This document shows, one piece after another, positions 9,901 through 18,560 of a DNA stretch of 55,839 nt. The stretch comes from Candidatus Colwellia aromaticivorans. GTDB lineage: Bacteria > Pseudomonadota > Gammaproteobacteria > Enterobacterales > Alteromonadaceae. Position numbers and translations under genes: made by a program. Below the pieces are notes generated by a model that searched no databases, was not told where the DNA came from, and worked only from the letters and a program-made list of their open reading frames with translations. The stretch is taken from NCBI RefSeq assembly GCF_003333305.1, contig NZ_QOLD01000035.1, positions 1-55,839 on the forward strand. The letters run 5' to 3'. How positions within the stretch are numbered: position 1 is the first letter of the stretch; each line of letters begins with the position of its first letter.

Positions 9901-12900
9901 TCAACCTGAAATACTCACTGCGGTTTGCTCAATAACCTCAGTACTTTCTGTTTCTTTTAACAACAATAAACATAAAGCAGGCACTGCCCCTAAAGTCATC
10001 ATGGTACCTATGGCTAGACCAAAGATAATAACACTCGCCATTGAATAAAAGAGAGTTTCTTCCATTAACATCAAGGGGATTAACGCCAAAATAGTGGTTA
10101 CTGTGGTGATGAGTATAGGTCTTAAACGATTTAAACTGGCTGATGATATGGCCTCAACTTTACGTAAACCAGCATTTTGCTCGGCAGTTATTTTATCAAT
10201 TAAAACAATCGCATTATTAATAATAATACCGGCTAATGATAAAAAGCCGAGAGCACCGATAAAATCAAAATTGGCACCCGTGATATAAAGCCCCAAAAAA
10301 CCACCAGAAAAAGCGAGAGGAATAGTCAATACAACAATGCCTGTTTTACGAAATGATGAAAATTGGGCTACTAAAAGACAGAAAATCAGACCAAAAAATA
10401 ACGGCAGAGTTAAGAATAGCGTCCCGGCACTGTCTTCAAAACCTTCTAATTCGCCACCTAACTCTATACGGTATCCTTGGGGTAAATCATTATAGAGTTG
10501 TTGAATTTTATCATCCCATGCTGCCTGTAACTCTGGCGCTTTCATAACATTATGCCGACCACCCACGGTAATGTTTTTTTCCATATTTCGCCTAGCAATA
10601 CTGCCAAATTGAGGCACCATTTTGATAGTGGCAACTTGGGATAGTAATACATATTCACTCTTGGTACTTGAGGTGAAAATTTTAACGTTATCGAGCAAGT
10701 TACTTGCCTCTTTAGCATTTACAGCTTCATTTTTAAGTTTAACAATCACCGGAACTAAGGTATCTCCTCGTCTAATTTCTGTGACTTTAGCACCACTAAA
10801 TACGCCATTTAACGAATTTGAAATTGACTGATAGCTGATACCCGCTCGGCGTACCTTAGCTTGGTCAATTTCAACGCGAAAACGCTTAGTTTTATTTTGC
10901 CAATTATTAGAGACATCTACCGCACCAGGAATAGAGGCTAAAGCATTTTCTGCTTGTAACGCTAAGTCATACAGCACGTTTGCATCCGGGCCACTAAAAC
11001 GTAACTGCACAACACCTGGCGGCACTGTTCCTCGTGCGATAAGTTGCGGTTTTACTCTAGCAGTAGGAATATTTTGCGCACTAAATTGTTTAATTTTACT
11101 GAGCATGTTTTTAGCCTCTTTAGCAGAGCCAGTATTAACAATAATAAAACTACGATTAGGGGCAGGATTTGACGGTGAAATAGACAAGAAAAACCTTGGC
11201 CCACCTGAGCCAATGTAAGAAGATACATAGTCAACTTCTGGGTTTTGCGCTTCATCCATTAACCAGTGGGTTAACTTTTGGCTAGCATTTTTGGTTTGAT
11301 GCACGTTATAACTGGCTGGAACGTCTAAATAGACCAAGACCTCAGAGCGTGAAGAAGTCGCAAACATTTCTACTGGTACTAGTGAGACAATAACAAGTGA
11401 AAAAACAAAAACACCTGAAATCATCGCTAAAAATATTTTAGGAAATCCCAATACCCTAGTAACAAATTTTTGATAGTAAGGTAATAAAATAAAAGGTTTT
11501 TCTTTTCGTTTATTCGAGATAAAACGAACCGCTAATAGCGGTACTATCGTTAACGATAAAGCCCAAGAAATCAGTAATGATATTGAGACAACTTGTGCCA
11601 GTGAACGGGTATATTCACCGGTAGTGCCATCGGCTATTAATATTGGCGCAAAAGCTAACACGGTAGTTAACGTTGAAGTTAACAGCGGTAAGGCTAATTC
11701 TCTACAGGCATCAATAGCGGCATCATAGCGTTTAGCCCCTTGGTGTAAACGTAAATGAATATTTTCGGTAATAACAATACCATTATCAACCAACATACCT
11801 AAGCCAATAATTAAACTCGCCAATGAAATAAACTGCAAGTCAATTTTCATAAAAAACATCACTAATAACGTCGCTAATATTGTTATTGGCACAGTTACGC
11901 CAACAATTAATCCCTCGATCAACCCTAAGGAAATAACCACAACTAAAAGTACAATCGCTAGCGTTTGATATAAGCTAGTTTTAACATCATTAATCGATTT
12001 ACCAACAACATCAGGCTGAAAAGTGGCTAACGATAATTTCATGCCAATGGGTAGATTAGCGTCAGCTGCCACTAATAGTTTTTTAAGGCGCGGCCCTACT
12101 TCTAAAATATTACGACCTTGTTGCATCGAGGCAGCAATAACTATCGCTGGCTTACCATTATAAAAAGCTAAATCACTCGGCGGCTCGCTAAAACTTTGCC
12201 TAATTGACACATAATCTTTTAAGGCAAGAATGCCACCATTTTGATTGGCATTAACTTCAACATCACGTAAATCGTTAATAGAGGATAATTTGCCACTCGT
12301 TTCTACGGTAATTTCTCGGTACGGGGTATATATTTTACCGGCAGGAATGATGGTATTTTGATCTTGTATTGCTCGCATGGCAGACGCAATATCAATGCTT
12401 TGTGTTTCGGCTAAGCTTGGCAAGGCCTCTAAATATACCTTCTCTTCTTGCACGCCATATAATGACACGCGACGAATACCGTCAACGGTGTAAAGTTTAT
12501 CTCTAATATCACGGGCATGTTCACGTAATTCGTCCATTGCCCAACCGTCGCCTGTTAAAGCTGCGGTAACTATAGCAACATCACCAAAGTCATCATTCAT
12601 AAACGGACCTTGCACGCCTTGTGGTAAAGCCCCTTTAGTATCGGCTAACTTTCGACGCACTTTATCCCAAATTTTGTCAAAATCGGGCAAGTGTTCATAA
12701 GCTGAAATAGTAACAATAGATTGACCCGTGGTTGAGGTAGAGTTAATAAACTCAATTTCACCTATTTCACGTAAACGTTCTTCTATTTTTTTAGATATCA
12801 AGTTTTCCACTTGCTCTGGTGGCAAGCCCGGAAATTGGGTGATTATTAGTGAACGATTAATACGTATGGACGGATCTTCCCTGCTGGGAAAATCACTATA

Positions 12901-12984
12901 AACAGACAAGCCGAGAAAAATAACGAGCGCAAGCAATACCCAAGTCATACGGCTATTATCTAGTGCGATTTTTGTAATATTCAT
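9901..12984 (-). CDS. RND efflux transporter, inner-membrane permease
   Basis: Resistance-nodulation-division proton antiporter that expels small molecules through a tripartite pump. At 1027 residues it has the AcrB-type layout: an N-terminal helix, a large periplasmic porter loop, a central helix bundle containing GLGMLVDNGIVITEN (proton-relay Asp in TM4), a second periplasmic loop and a second bundle (GALGFLSLAGIIINNAI). It carries a single Asp before Asn where classic HAE1 pumps have two. GGAAG precedes the ATG. It pairs with the adaptor immediately upstream; no outer-membrane TolC-like gene is in the window, so it would use a distant one. Cargo unknown. Confidence 0.88.
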   Translation of the reverse strand: MNITKIALDNSRMTWVLLALVIFLGLSVYSDFPSREDPSIRINRSLIITQFPGLPPEQVENLISKKIEERLREIGEIEFINSTSTTGQSIVTISAYEHLPDFDKIWDKVRRKLADTKGALPQGVQGPFMNDDFGDVAIVTAALTGDGWAMDELREHARDIRDKLYTVDGIRRVSLYGVQEEKVYLEALPSLAETQSIDIASAMRAIQDQNTIIPAGKIYTPYREITVETSGKLSSINDLRDVEVNANQNGGILALKDYVSIRQSFSEPPSDLAFYNGKPAIVIAASMQQGRNILEVGPRLKKLLVAADANLPIGMKLSLATFQPDVVGKSINDVKTSLYQTLAIVLLVVVISLGLIEGLIVGVTVPITILATLLVMFFMKIDLQFISLASLIIGLGMLVDNGIVITENIHLRLHQGAKRYDAAIDACRELALPLLTSTLTTVLAFAPILIADGTTGEYTRSLAQVVSISLLISWALSLTIVPLLAVRFISNKRKEKPFILLPYYQKFVTRVLGFPKIFLAMISGVFVFSLVIVSLVPVEMFATSSRSEVLVYLDVPASYNVHQTKNASQKLTHWLMDEAQNPEVDYVSSYIGSGGPRFFLSISPSNPAPNRSFIIVNTGSAKEAKNMLSKIKQFSAQNIPTARVKPQLIARGTVPPGVVQLRFSGPDANVLYDLALQAENALASIPGAVDVSNNWQNKTKRFRVEIDQAKVRRAGISYQSISNSLNGVFSGAKVTEIRRGDTLVPVIVKLKNEAVNAKEASNLLDNVKIFTSSTKSEYVLLSQVATIKMVPQFGSIARRNMEKNITVGGRHNVMKAPELQAAWDDKIQQLYNDLPQGYRIELGGELEGFEDSAGTLFLTLPLFFGLIFCLLVAQFSSFRKTGIVVLTIPLAFSGGFLGLYITGANFDFIGALGFLSLAGIIINNAIVLIDKITAEQNAGLRKVEAISSASLNRLRPILITTVTTILALIPLMLMEETLFYSMASVIIFGLAIGTMMTLGAVPALCLLLLKETESTEVIEQTAVSISG

Positions 12985-13012
12985 AAAAACTTCCTTCTGC
13001 TAGGCACTAAAC

Positions 13013-14128
13013 TTAGTGACGGTCCTGAGGTGATAGATATAAACTCACCACTTGGCCATTACGTAAAAACTCAGCGCCCGCAACACATATAATGTCGCCC
13101 GCTGATAAGCCTGCAATCACTTTCAAGGTATTGATATCAACAACCTCAGTTTTAACTGTTTTGGCATGAACCTGTTTACTGTTACTATCAAAAACAAATA
13201 TCTGTTCTTCATTATTGGCCGCAATAATCACCGCTGACTCGGGCACTAAAATAACTTTGTTTTTATGGCTAACATCAATAAAAACATCGGCGACCATGCC
13301 TGGTTTTATGTTTTTATCTGGTGAAACAATAGTGGCACTAACCGGAAAAGCGCCTCTAACATCAGCTTTAAAGCCAAGTTTGGTAACCAATGCTTGCTGT
13401 TTAGACTCACCTAGTACTGGAATACGAACATTGATATTACTACCCTGAGTAATTCTTCCGATTAAGTTACTAGGCACCAAAAAGGCAACTTCAAAATCTT
13501 GTTGCCCTTGAATTTCTAGCACAGGTTGGCGCGCTGATATTTCTTCAAACGATTGATAATCACGTCTGGTGATCATGCCGGAAAACGGCGCTTTTAAAAC
13601 GGTATTGGTTAAATCTCGCTGTGCCATTGACAGCTTTGATTCTGATAATAAAACCGCACTCTCAGCCTGTTCATATTCAGCTAAAGCACTAGCCATAGTA
13701 TTTTTATTAATTATTTTTTTTTCATAAACTGATTTTTGACGAGAATAGTTTTCTTTACTCTTTTTAAGTTGCGCATTGGCACTGGCCAGTTCTGCTTGCG
13801 CTTGTTGAACGCGGAATTTATAAGGTGTTGGGTCTAGCGCTGCGAGCGGTTGATTTAGTTCAACATGATCACCCTCTTCAACATTTAAGGTGAGTAATTG
13901 GCCAGAAATTTGAAACGAAAGATCAGAGCGTTTTACCGCTTTGATGTAACCGGAAAGTTTACGTTCAAGAAAAGATATTTCAGGGTTGATTTGAATGTAT
14001 TTGATCGCTTTTATTGGTTCAGGTAAGCTTTTTATTTCAACAACCTCACTACAACCTGAAACCAATATCAGCGAAAAAAATAGCGTTAGCGGAAATTTAT
14101 AACAAGAGCGTGCTTTTTGAGTGAACAT
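13013..14128 (-). CDS. RND efflux periplasmic adaptor lipoprotein (HlyD/AcrA family)
   Basis: Membrane-fusion protein linking the RND permease to an outer-membrane channel. An N-terminal lipoprotein signal ends in the lipobox VSGC. A barrel-sandwich/lipoyl half (about 65-95), a coiled-coil hairpin (about 95-165, rich in Gln, Ala, Glu and Lys), the second lipoyl half (ITRRDYQSFEEI) and beta-barrel and membrane-proximal domains follow. The ATG at 14128 is chosen over a TTG at 14140 because GGAAGG lies 7 nt upstream of it. The gap to the permease gene is 28 bp, so the two are one transcription unit. Confidence 0.85.
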   Translation of the reverse strand: MFTQKARSCYKFPLTLFFSLILVSGCSEVVEIKSLPEPIKAIKYIQINPEISFLERKLSGYIKAVKRSDLSFQISGQLLTLNVEEGDHVELNQPLAALDPTPYKFRVQQAQAELASANAQLKKSKENYSRQKSVYEKKIINKNTMASALAEYEQAESAVLLSESKLSMAQRDLTNTVLKAPFSGMITRRDYQSFEEISARQPVLEIQGQQDFEVAFLVPSNLIGRITQGSNINVRIPVLGESKQQALVTKLGFKADVRGAFPVSATIVSPDKNIKPGMVADVFIDVSHKNKVILVPESAVIIAANNEEQIFVFDSNSKQVHAKTVKTEVVDINTLKVIAGLSAGDIICVAGAEFLRNGQVVSLYLSPQDRH

Positions 14129-14227
14129 AAAACCTTCCAATAAGTTTAAGAGTTAACTCATTGATATTACCGCCCAAGGCTTAAAACAATCTGAATTTAA
14201 AATGAATAAATGTTTGTCTTCGACAAT

Positions 14228-15046
14228 TTAATTTTCAACAACATAACTTTGCTCGTAAGGCCAGTTAGGTGCGGTAAACACGCCACCATCAACCCATATG
14301 GTTTGTCCGGTAACAAAGCTTGATGCTGGTGTGGCTAAAAACTCTACCGCATTAAAGATATCATCAGGAAAACCTACTCGACCCAACGGCGCAACTTTTC
14401 CCCACGTTTGTGCATAATCAGGCGCTTCTTCACGAGTACGCGCAATTTCAATGCCACCAGGAGCTACACAATTGACCCGAATGCCATATTTTCCCAACTC
14501 TATTGCTGCTGAGCGGGTTAACATTTCCATGCCACCTTTTGATGCAGTGTAATCAACTAAATTTGGAAACGGTGCTTTATTACATCCAGAGCCGATATTA
14601 ACGATAGCACCACCGCTTTTATGTTCAACCATGACACGCGCAACGGCTTGGGAAAAAAGAAAACAGCCTTTAAGGTTGGTACGAATAACTTTGTCCCAGT
14701 CTTCTTCTTTTAATTCAAGAAAAGGCGCCCACGTTTGACAACCTGCATTATTCACTAACAAAGTGGGTGCTATAGAAAAATGTTGCACAACTTGGGCAAC
14801 AAAGTCATTAACTTGCTCACTATAACCAACATCACAACGTTGATAAAAACTACGCTGGCCTGTTTCATTTATTGCTTGAGTAACCTCGATGGCTCCCTGT
14901 TCATTACCCGCATAAGTAATGGCAACATCCCAACCAGCTTTAGCAAGTGAAACCGCCAATTCAGCTCCAATACCAGAACTACCGCCAGTAACAATAGCAA
15001 GTTTTGTATCAAGGTCGTTTGATTGAGAATGGTTAGAGTTAGTCAT
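14228..15046 (-). CDS. SDR family sugar dehydrogenase-like protein
   Basis: Classical SDR, 272 residues: TGGSSGIG (about 19-26), NNAGCQTW, catalytic Ser in NIGSG, YTASK, and a C-terminal WVDGG. This pattern is typical of glucose/rhamnose/xylose 1-dehydrogenases and sugar-acid reductases. It is divergent from the plus-strand catabolic run and shares the 15047-15288 intergenic region, which carries a duplicated operator-like motif. It could be the aldose 1-dehydrogenase feeding the lactonase/dehydratase pathways, or the missing fructuronate reductase. The sequence alone does not decide. The Shine-Dalgarno is weak. Confidence 0.75.
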   Translation of the reverse strand: MTNSNHSQSNDLDTKLAIVTGGSSGIGAELAVSLAKAGWDVAITYAGNEQGAIEVTQAINETGQRSFYQRCDVGYSEQVNDFVAQVVQHFSIAPTLLVNNAGCQTWAPFLELKEEDWDKVIRTNLKGCFLFSQAVARVMVEHKSGGAIVNIGSGCNKAPFPNLVDYTASKGGMEMLTRSAAIELGKYGIRVNCVAPGGIEIARTREEAPDYAQTWGKVAPLGRVGFPDDIFNAVEFLATPASSFVTGQTIWVDGGVFTAPNWPYEQSYVVEN

Positions 15047-15104
15047 AATAAATAGCTTTGATGAGTGTAAATTTACTAATCACTATATCGTTAATGCTAA
15101 CCAA

Positions 15105-15231
15105 AAAACCAAGCCGCCCATGTAGCAATACCAGTACTTTTTTAACGTCGCTTCTTTTAGTTAGATCCAAACGCAGCAAAAAATATCAGTTAAAAAAGTA
15201 TTGGTACTGGTTTATCAAGCATGGGGAATTT
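15105..15231. promoter_or_regulatory. Divergent intergenic region with inverted pair of operator-like motifs
   Basis: Between two divergent SDR genes. ATACCAGTACTTTTTTAAC (ending 15146) is matched in inverted orientation by GTTAAAAAAGTATTGGTAC (from 15189), with CCCATG at one edge and CATGGG at the other. The core TACTTTTTTAAC also occurs near 20843 and 52865. Either it is a pair of operators for both promoters or a small palindromic repeat; the recurrence upstream of other uptake/catabolic genes favours a regulatory site, by inference. Confidence 0.45.
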
Positions 15232-15288
15232 TTACTCAATGGGCTTATGCTTAAGTAACAATTAACAATTAACAACAAGAGCACATTC

Positions 15289-16050
15289 ATGTCTTACCCT
15301 CCACAATCATTAAACTCGAAAGTAGCGCTAATTACCGGTGGTAGTCGTGGTATTGGCTATGGTATTGCTGAGCAATTTATATTAGCTGGAGCAACCGTTA
15401 TTATCACAGGTCGTAATGAAAGTACTTTAAAAGTAGCCTGTCAGCAATTGGGTGATAATGCTCATTATCGCGTTAATGACATTGACGACTCTTCACAACG
15501 CCAACAACTCGTTGATGAATTAGAAGCGACTTTTAATCATATAGATATTCTAGTTAATAACGCCGGACAACATTGTAAAAAGCCAGCATTAGAAACCAGT
15601 GACGCCGAATTTGCTGCGGTATTAGAAACCAACTTAATTGGGGTGTTTTCCTTAAGTAAGCTCTGTTTAGAATATATGATCCCTCGGGGCATTGGTTCAA
15701 TTATCAATATCAGCTCTATGTCCGCCCTTTTTGGTTTACCGCAAGTTGCCGCCTACAGCAGTTCAAAAAGTGGTTTATTAGGATTAACCCGAACGCTAGC
15801 TTCTGAATACTCTGGGACAGGTGTACGTATCAATGCTATCGCGCCAGGCTTTATCGAGTCAAAAATGTTTTTAGACATCATGGCAAAAGATCCGCAAAGA
15901 GAAGAGCGTATATTGCAACGAACACCAATGAAACGTTTTGGATCCCCTACTGACATTGGCCACGCGGCTACCTTTTTAGCCTCAGAAGCCGCATCTTTTA
16001 TAACAGGTATCTGTTTACCTGTAGATGGTGGCAATTCAGTCGGATTTTAA
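15289..16050 (+). CDS. SDR family oxidoreductase, first gene of the uronate/xylose run
   Basis: Classical SDR of 253 residues: TGGSRGIG, NNAGQH, catalytic Ser in NISSM, YSSSK (catalytic Tyr and Lys), and an ending PVDGG, like gluconate 5-dehydrogenase and keto-uronate reductases. It is followed within 20 bp by the transporter, then uxuA and uxaC. The canonical polyol-type fructuronate reductase UxuB is absent from the window, and in some bacteria (for example Bacillus UxuB/YjmF) that step is carried by an SDR. This gene is therefore a good candidate for D-fructuronate to D-mannonate reduction. That assignment is inference from context. Confidence 0.72.
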   Translation: MSYPPQSLNSKVALITGGSRGIGYGIAEQFILAGATVIITGRNESTLKVACQQLGDNAHYRVNDIDDSSQRQQLVDELEATFNHIDILVNNAGQHCKKPALETSDAEFAAVLETNLIGVFSLSKLCLEYMIPRGIGSIINISSMSALFGLPQVAAYSSSKSGLLGLTRTLASEYSGTGVRINAIAPGFIESKMFLDIMAKDPQREERILQRTPMKRFGSPTDIGHAATFLASEAASFITGICLPVDGGNSVGF

Positions 16051-16070
16051 AATTAAAACGAGGGCTTAAG

Positions 16071-17396
16071 ATGAATGATTCAGCAAACAATGTAGAAAGC
16101 AATTTGGAAAATACGGCTCAATCAAGCGCTAAAGCTAATGAGACTAAACCTAGTGCCTTCAAACAATTATTGGCATCGTTATTACCGGGTATATTTTTAA
16201 TCGGCTATAACGTTGGTACCGGAAGTATTACCTCCATGTCAAAAGCAGGGGCAATTTTTGGCTTAGATTTACTTTGGGCCTTATTGCTTAGTTGTTTTAT
16301 GACCTATTACCTAATGTCGTTGGCAAGCCGTTATACCATGGTTACCGGCATGACGTTGCTTGAAGGTTTTCGTCGTCAGATAAATAAGCCTTTTGCCTTA
16401 TTTACGCTTGTGATCTTATCTACAATCATTGTCAGCGCACTAATGGGTGTATTGGGTATTGTTGCCGATGTGCTGAATGTATGGACAGCAACTTGGATTA
16501 GCGAGGGAATTTCAACCACATGGTGTGCACTTATTACCGCAACCATTGTTTACGGTTTAGTCTTTTCAGGCGACACTAAAAGCTTTGAGAAAATTCTTGC
16601 TGTGCTCGTTGCCATCATGGCACTAGCCTTTATCACCACCATGTTTATAGAGTTACCTAGTTTAGCGGAGATAGGCCAAGGGCTAATCCCTAAAATTCCG
16701 GAAAAGGCTGACGGCAGTGATAATAACTCTTTTGTTGTGATGGCCGGTATGGTGGGTACTACCGTATCGGTTTTTGTATTGGTGATCCGTACTGGCTTAG
16801 TAAAAGAATTAGGCTGGAAAATAGAAGATACTGCCATTGAAAAGCGTGATGCCCGCGTCAGCGCAAGTTTAATGTTTATTGTCAGTGCAGCTGTGATGAT
16901 CACAGCCGCTACGACATTGCATAAACAAGGTCTGCATCTTAACCGTATTTCAGAAATGATCCCCATGCTAGAGCCTTTATTTGGAAAATTTGCTTTAAGC
17001 ATTTTTGTTATAGGGGTTATTGCTGCTGGCATTTCTTCTCATCTACCCAACCTACTGGTTATACCTTGGATCATCAGTGATTACCAAGGCCTTGATCGCA
17101 ACGTAAAAACCAAACGTAACCGCATATTATTGCTAGTGCTTTCATTAACCAGCTTATTTGGTGTCATCGTTGGCGTGAAACCAATCTTTTTAATGCTAAT
17201 GTCGCAAGCCTGTATTGCCATGGTATTACCTATTGTACTTGGTGGTCTGATTTATCTAACCAGTAAAAAGAAAATTATGGGCCAACATATCAACACAAAA
17301 AAAGACTATATCATTCTTACTGGCATTTTAATGTTTTCGCTCTACATGAGCAGCCTAGCAGTACAAGGGTTAATTGCAGATTTAAGTAAGCTATAA
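16071..17396 (+). CDS. Nramp-fold membrane transporter lacking the metal-binding motifs
   Basis: An integral membrane protein of 441 residues with about eleven helices, related to Nramp/MntH transporters by its first helices (GYNVGTGSITSMSKAG followed by FGLDLLWALLL, parallel to the Nramp TM1-TM2 region). The canonical TM1 metal motif DPGN is replaced by NVGTGS, and TM6 MPH is replaced by GMVGTTVSV, so Mn/Fe transport is doubtful. GAGGG lies before the ATG. It sits inside a uronate/pentose operon directly before mannonate dehydratase, and the window encodes no MFS, TRAP, ABC or SSS sugar carrier. It may import a uronate or related sugar acid. The alternative, metal supply for the metal-dependent UxuA, is less likely given the lost ligands. 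Confidence 0.78.
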   Translation: MNDSANNVESNLENTAQSSAKANETKPSAFKQLLASLLPGIFLIGYNVGTGSITSMSKAGAIFGLDLLWALLLSCFMTYYLMSLASRYTMVTGMTLLEGFRRQINKPFALFTLVILSTIIVSALMGVLGIVADVLNVWTATWISEGISTTWCALITATIVYGLVFSGDTKSFEKILAVLVAIMALAFITTMFIELPSLAEIGQGLIPKIPEKADGSDNNSFVVMAGMVGTTVSVFVLVIRTGLVKELGWKIEDTAIEKRDARVSASLMFIVSAAVMITAATTLHKQGLHLNRISEMIPMLEPLFGKFALSIFVIGVIAAGISSHLPNLLVIPWIISDYQGLDRNVKTKRNRILLLVLSLTSLFGVIVGVKPIFLMLMSQACIAMVLPIVLGGLIYLTSKKKIMGQHINTKKDYIILTGILMFSLYMSSLAVQGLIADLSKL

Positions 17397-17455
17397 GCCG
17401 GGCTTTGCCAACAAACACGACAAACAATCGTTAACTTTTATTTAAGGTGTATATT

Positions 17456-18553
17456 ATGAAATTAGGATTTGGCCTATATAGGCATCAATTAAATGCCGAA
17501 CATTATGACTTTGCTAAACAGTGTGGTGCAACGCACTTGGTAGTACATTTATGTGATTATTTTAATAAAGAAAACTCAACAGAGAAAGAACAGCAAGATT
17601 CTAACCAACCCGTTGGTGGAAGTGGCGGCTGGGGTGTTGCTAAAGGCGCAGCTGATCCTATTTGGACGCTTGAAGGTTTAACAAAACTAAAAGCCGAAGT
17701 AGAGTCACACGGCTTAAAAATTTGGGCTATTGAAAATTTCGATCCCGCCATGTGGAGTGATATTTTATTAGACGGTCCTAAAAAAGAGCAACAAATGCAA
17801 GGCTTACAAGACATTATTCGTAATGTTGGCGAAGTTGGTATTCCTGTTTTTGGCTATAACTTCTCTTTAGCCGGTGTTTGTAGCCGCCAAGTAGGTCCTG
17901 TTGCCCGAGGTAATGCTAACAGTGTTTACATGCGCGAAGTAGATGAAACCCCCATTCCAAATGGCATGGTTTGGAACATGCAATTACCAACGGATAATAA
18001 AGGTATTACGCCAACAGGTGATCAAGACTTTATTCCTCATGACGTACTTTGGCAACGTCTGCAATGGTTCTTAAAGAACTTAGTACCAGTAGCCGAAGAA
18101 GCGGGTGTGCGTTTAGCTGCACATCCTGATGATCCACCTATGCCCATTGTGCGTAAATCTCCTCGCCTAGTTTATCAATCTGATATGTATCATAAGTTAC
18201 TTGATATGCAGCCTAGTCGCAGCAACAGCCTAGAGTTCTGTTTAGGTACCATTGCTGAAATGACTGAAGGTAATGTCTATGAAGCCGTGGATACTTTTAG
18301 CCAACGTGAAGCGATTAGTTATATTCATTTTCGTAATGTTCGTGGCAAGGTTCCACACTACGATGAGACCTTTATCGACGATGGCGATATCGACATGGTG
18401 AAAGTATTAGAAATACTTAAAGCAAATAACTATGACGGCATTCTTATCCCTGATCATACGCCACTGATGACTTGTGATGCCCCTTGGCATGCAGGTATGG
18501 CATTTGCCATGGGATTTATGAAAGCGGCATTTCAACAAGTGATGGGGAAGTAG
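17456..18553 (+). CDS. uxuA: Mannonate dehydratase
   Basis: Dehydrates D-mannonate to 2-keto-3-deoxy-D-gluconate using a divalent metal; cytoplasmic. UxuA-type TIM barrel with the hallmark AAHPDDPPMP (about 225-234), an upstream YNFSLAGVC strand, and downstream IHFRNVRG and DGDIDM metal and substrate segments. At 365 residues it is slightly shorter than the E. coli enzyme. The ATG at 17456 follows AAGGTG by 6 nt; a GTG at 17447 overlaps that Shine-Dalgarno sequence and is rejected. It is 7 bp before uxaC, and together with kdgK it completes glucuronate breakdown except for the reductase and KDPG aldolase. Confidence 0.85.
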   Translation: MKLGFGLYRHQLNAEHYDFAKQCGATHLVVHLCDYFNKENSTEKEQQDSNQPVGGSGGWGVAKGAADPIWTLEGLTKLKAEVESHGLKIWAIENFDPAMWSDILLDGPKKEQQMQGLQDIIRNVGEVGIPVFGYNFSLAGVCSRQVGPVARGNANSVYMREVDETPIPNGMVWNMQLPTDNKGITPTGDQDFIPHDVLWQRLQWFLKNLVPVAEEAGVRLAAHPDDPPMPIVRKSPRLVYQSDMYHKLLDMQPSRSNSLEFCLGTIAEMTEGNVYEAVDTFSQREAISYIHFRNVRGKVPHYDETFIDDGDIDMVKVLEILKANNYDGILIPDHTPLMTCDAPWHAGMAFAMGFMKAAFQQVMGK

Positions 18554-18560
18554 GTAAATT

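Noticed and set aside
15058..15258. 66-codon plus-strand frame in the divergent promoter region
   Set aside because: It spans the inverted operator-like motifs and shows no protein features.
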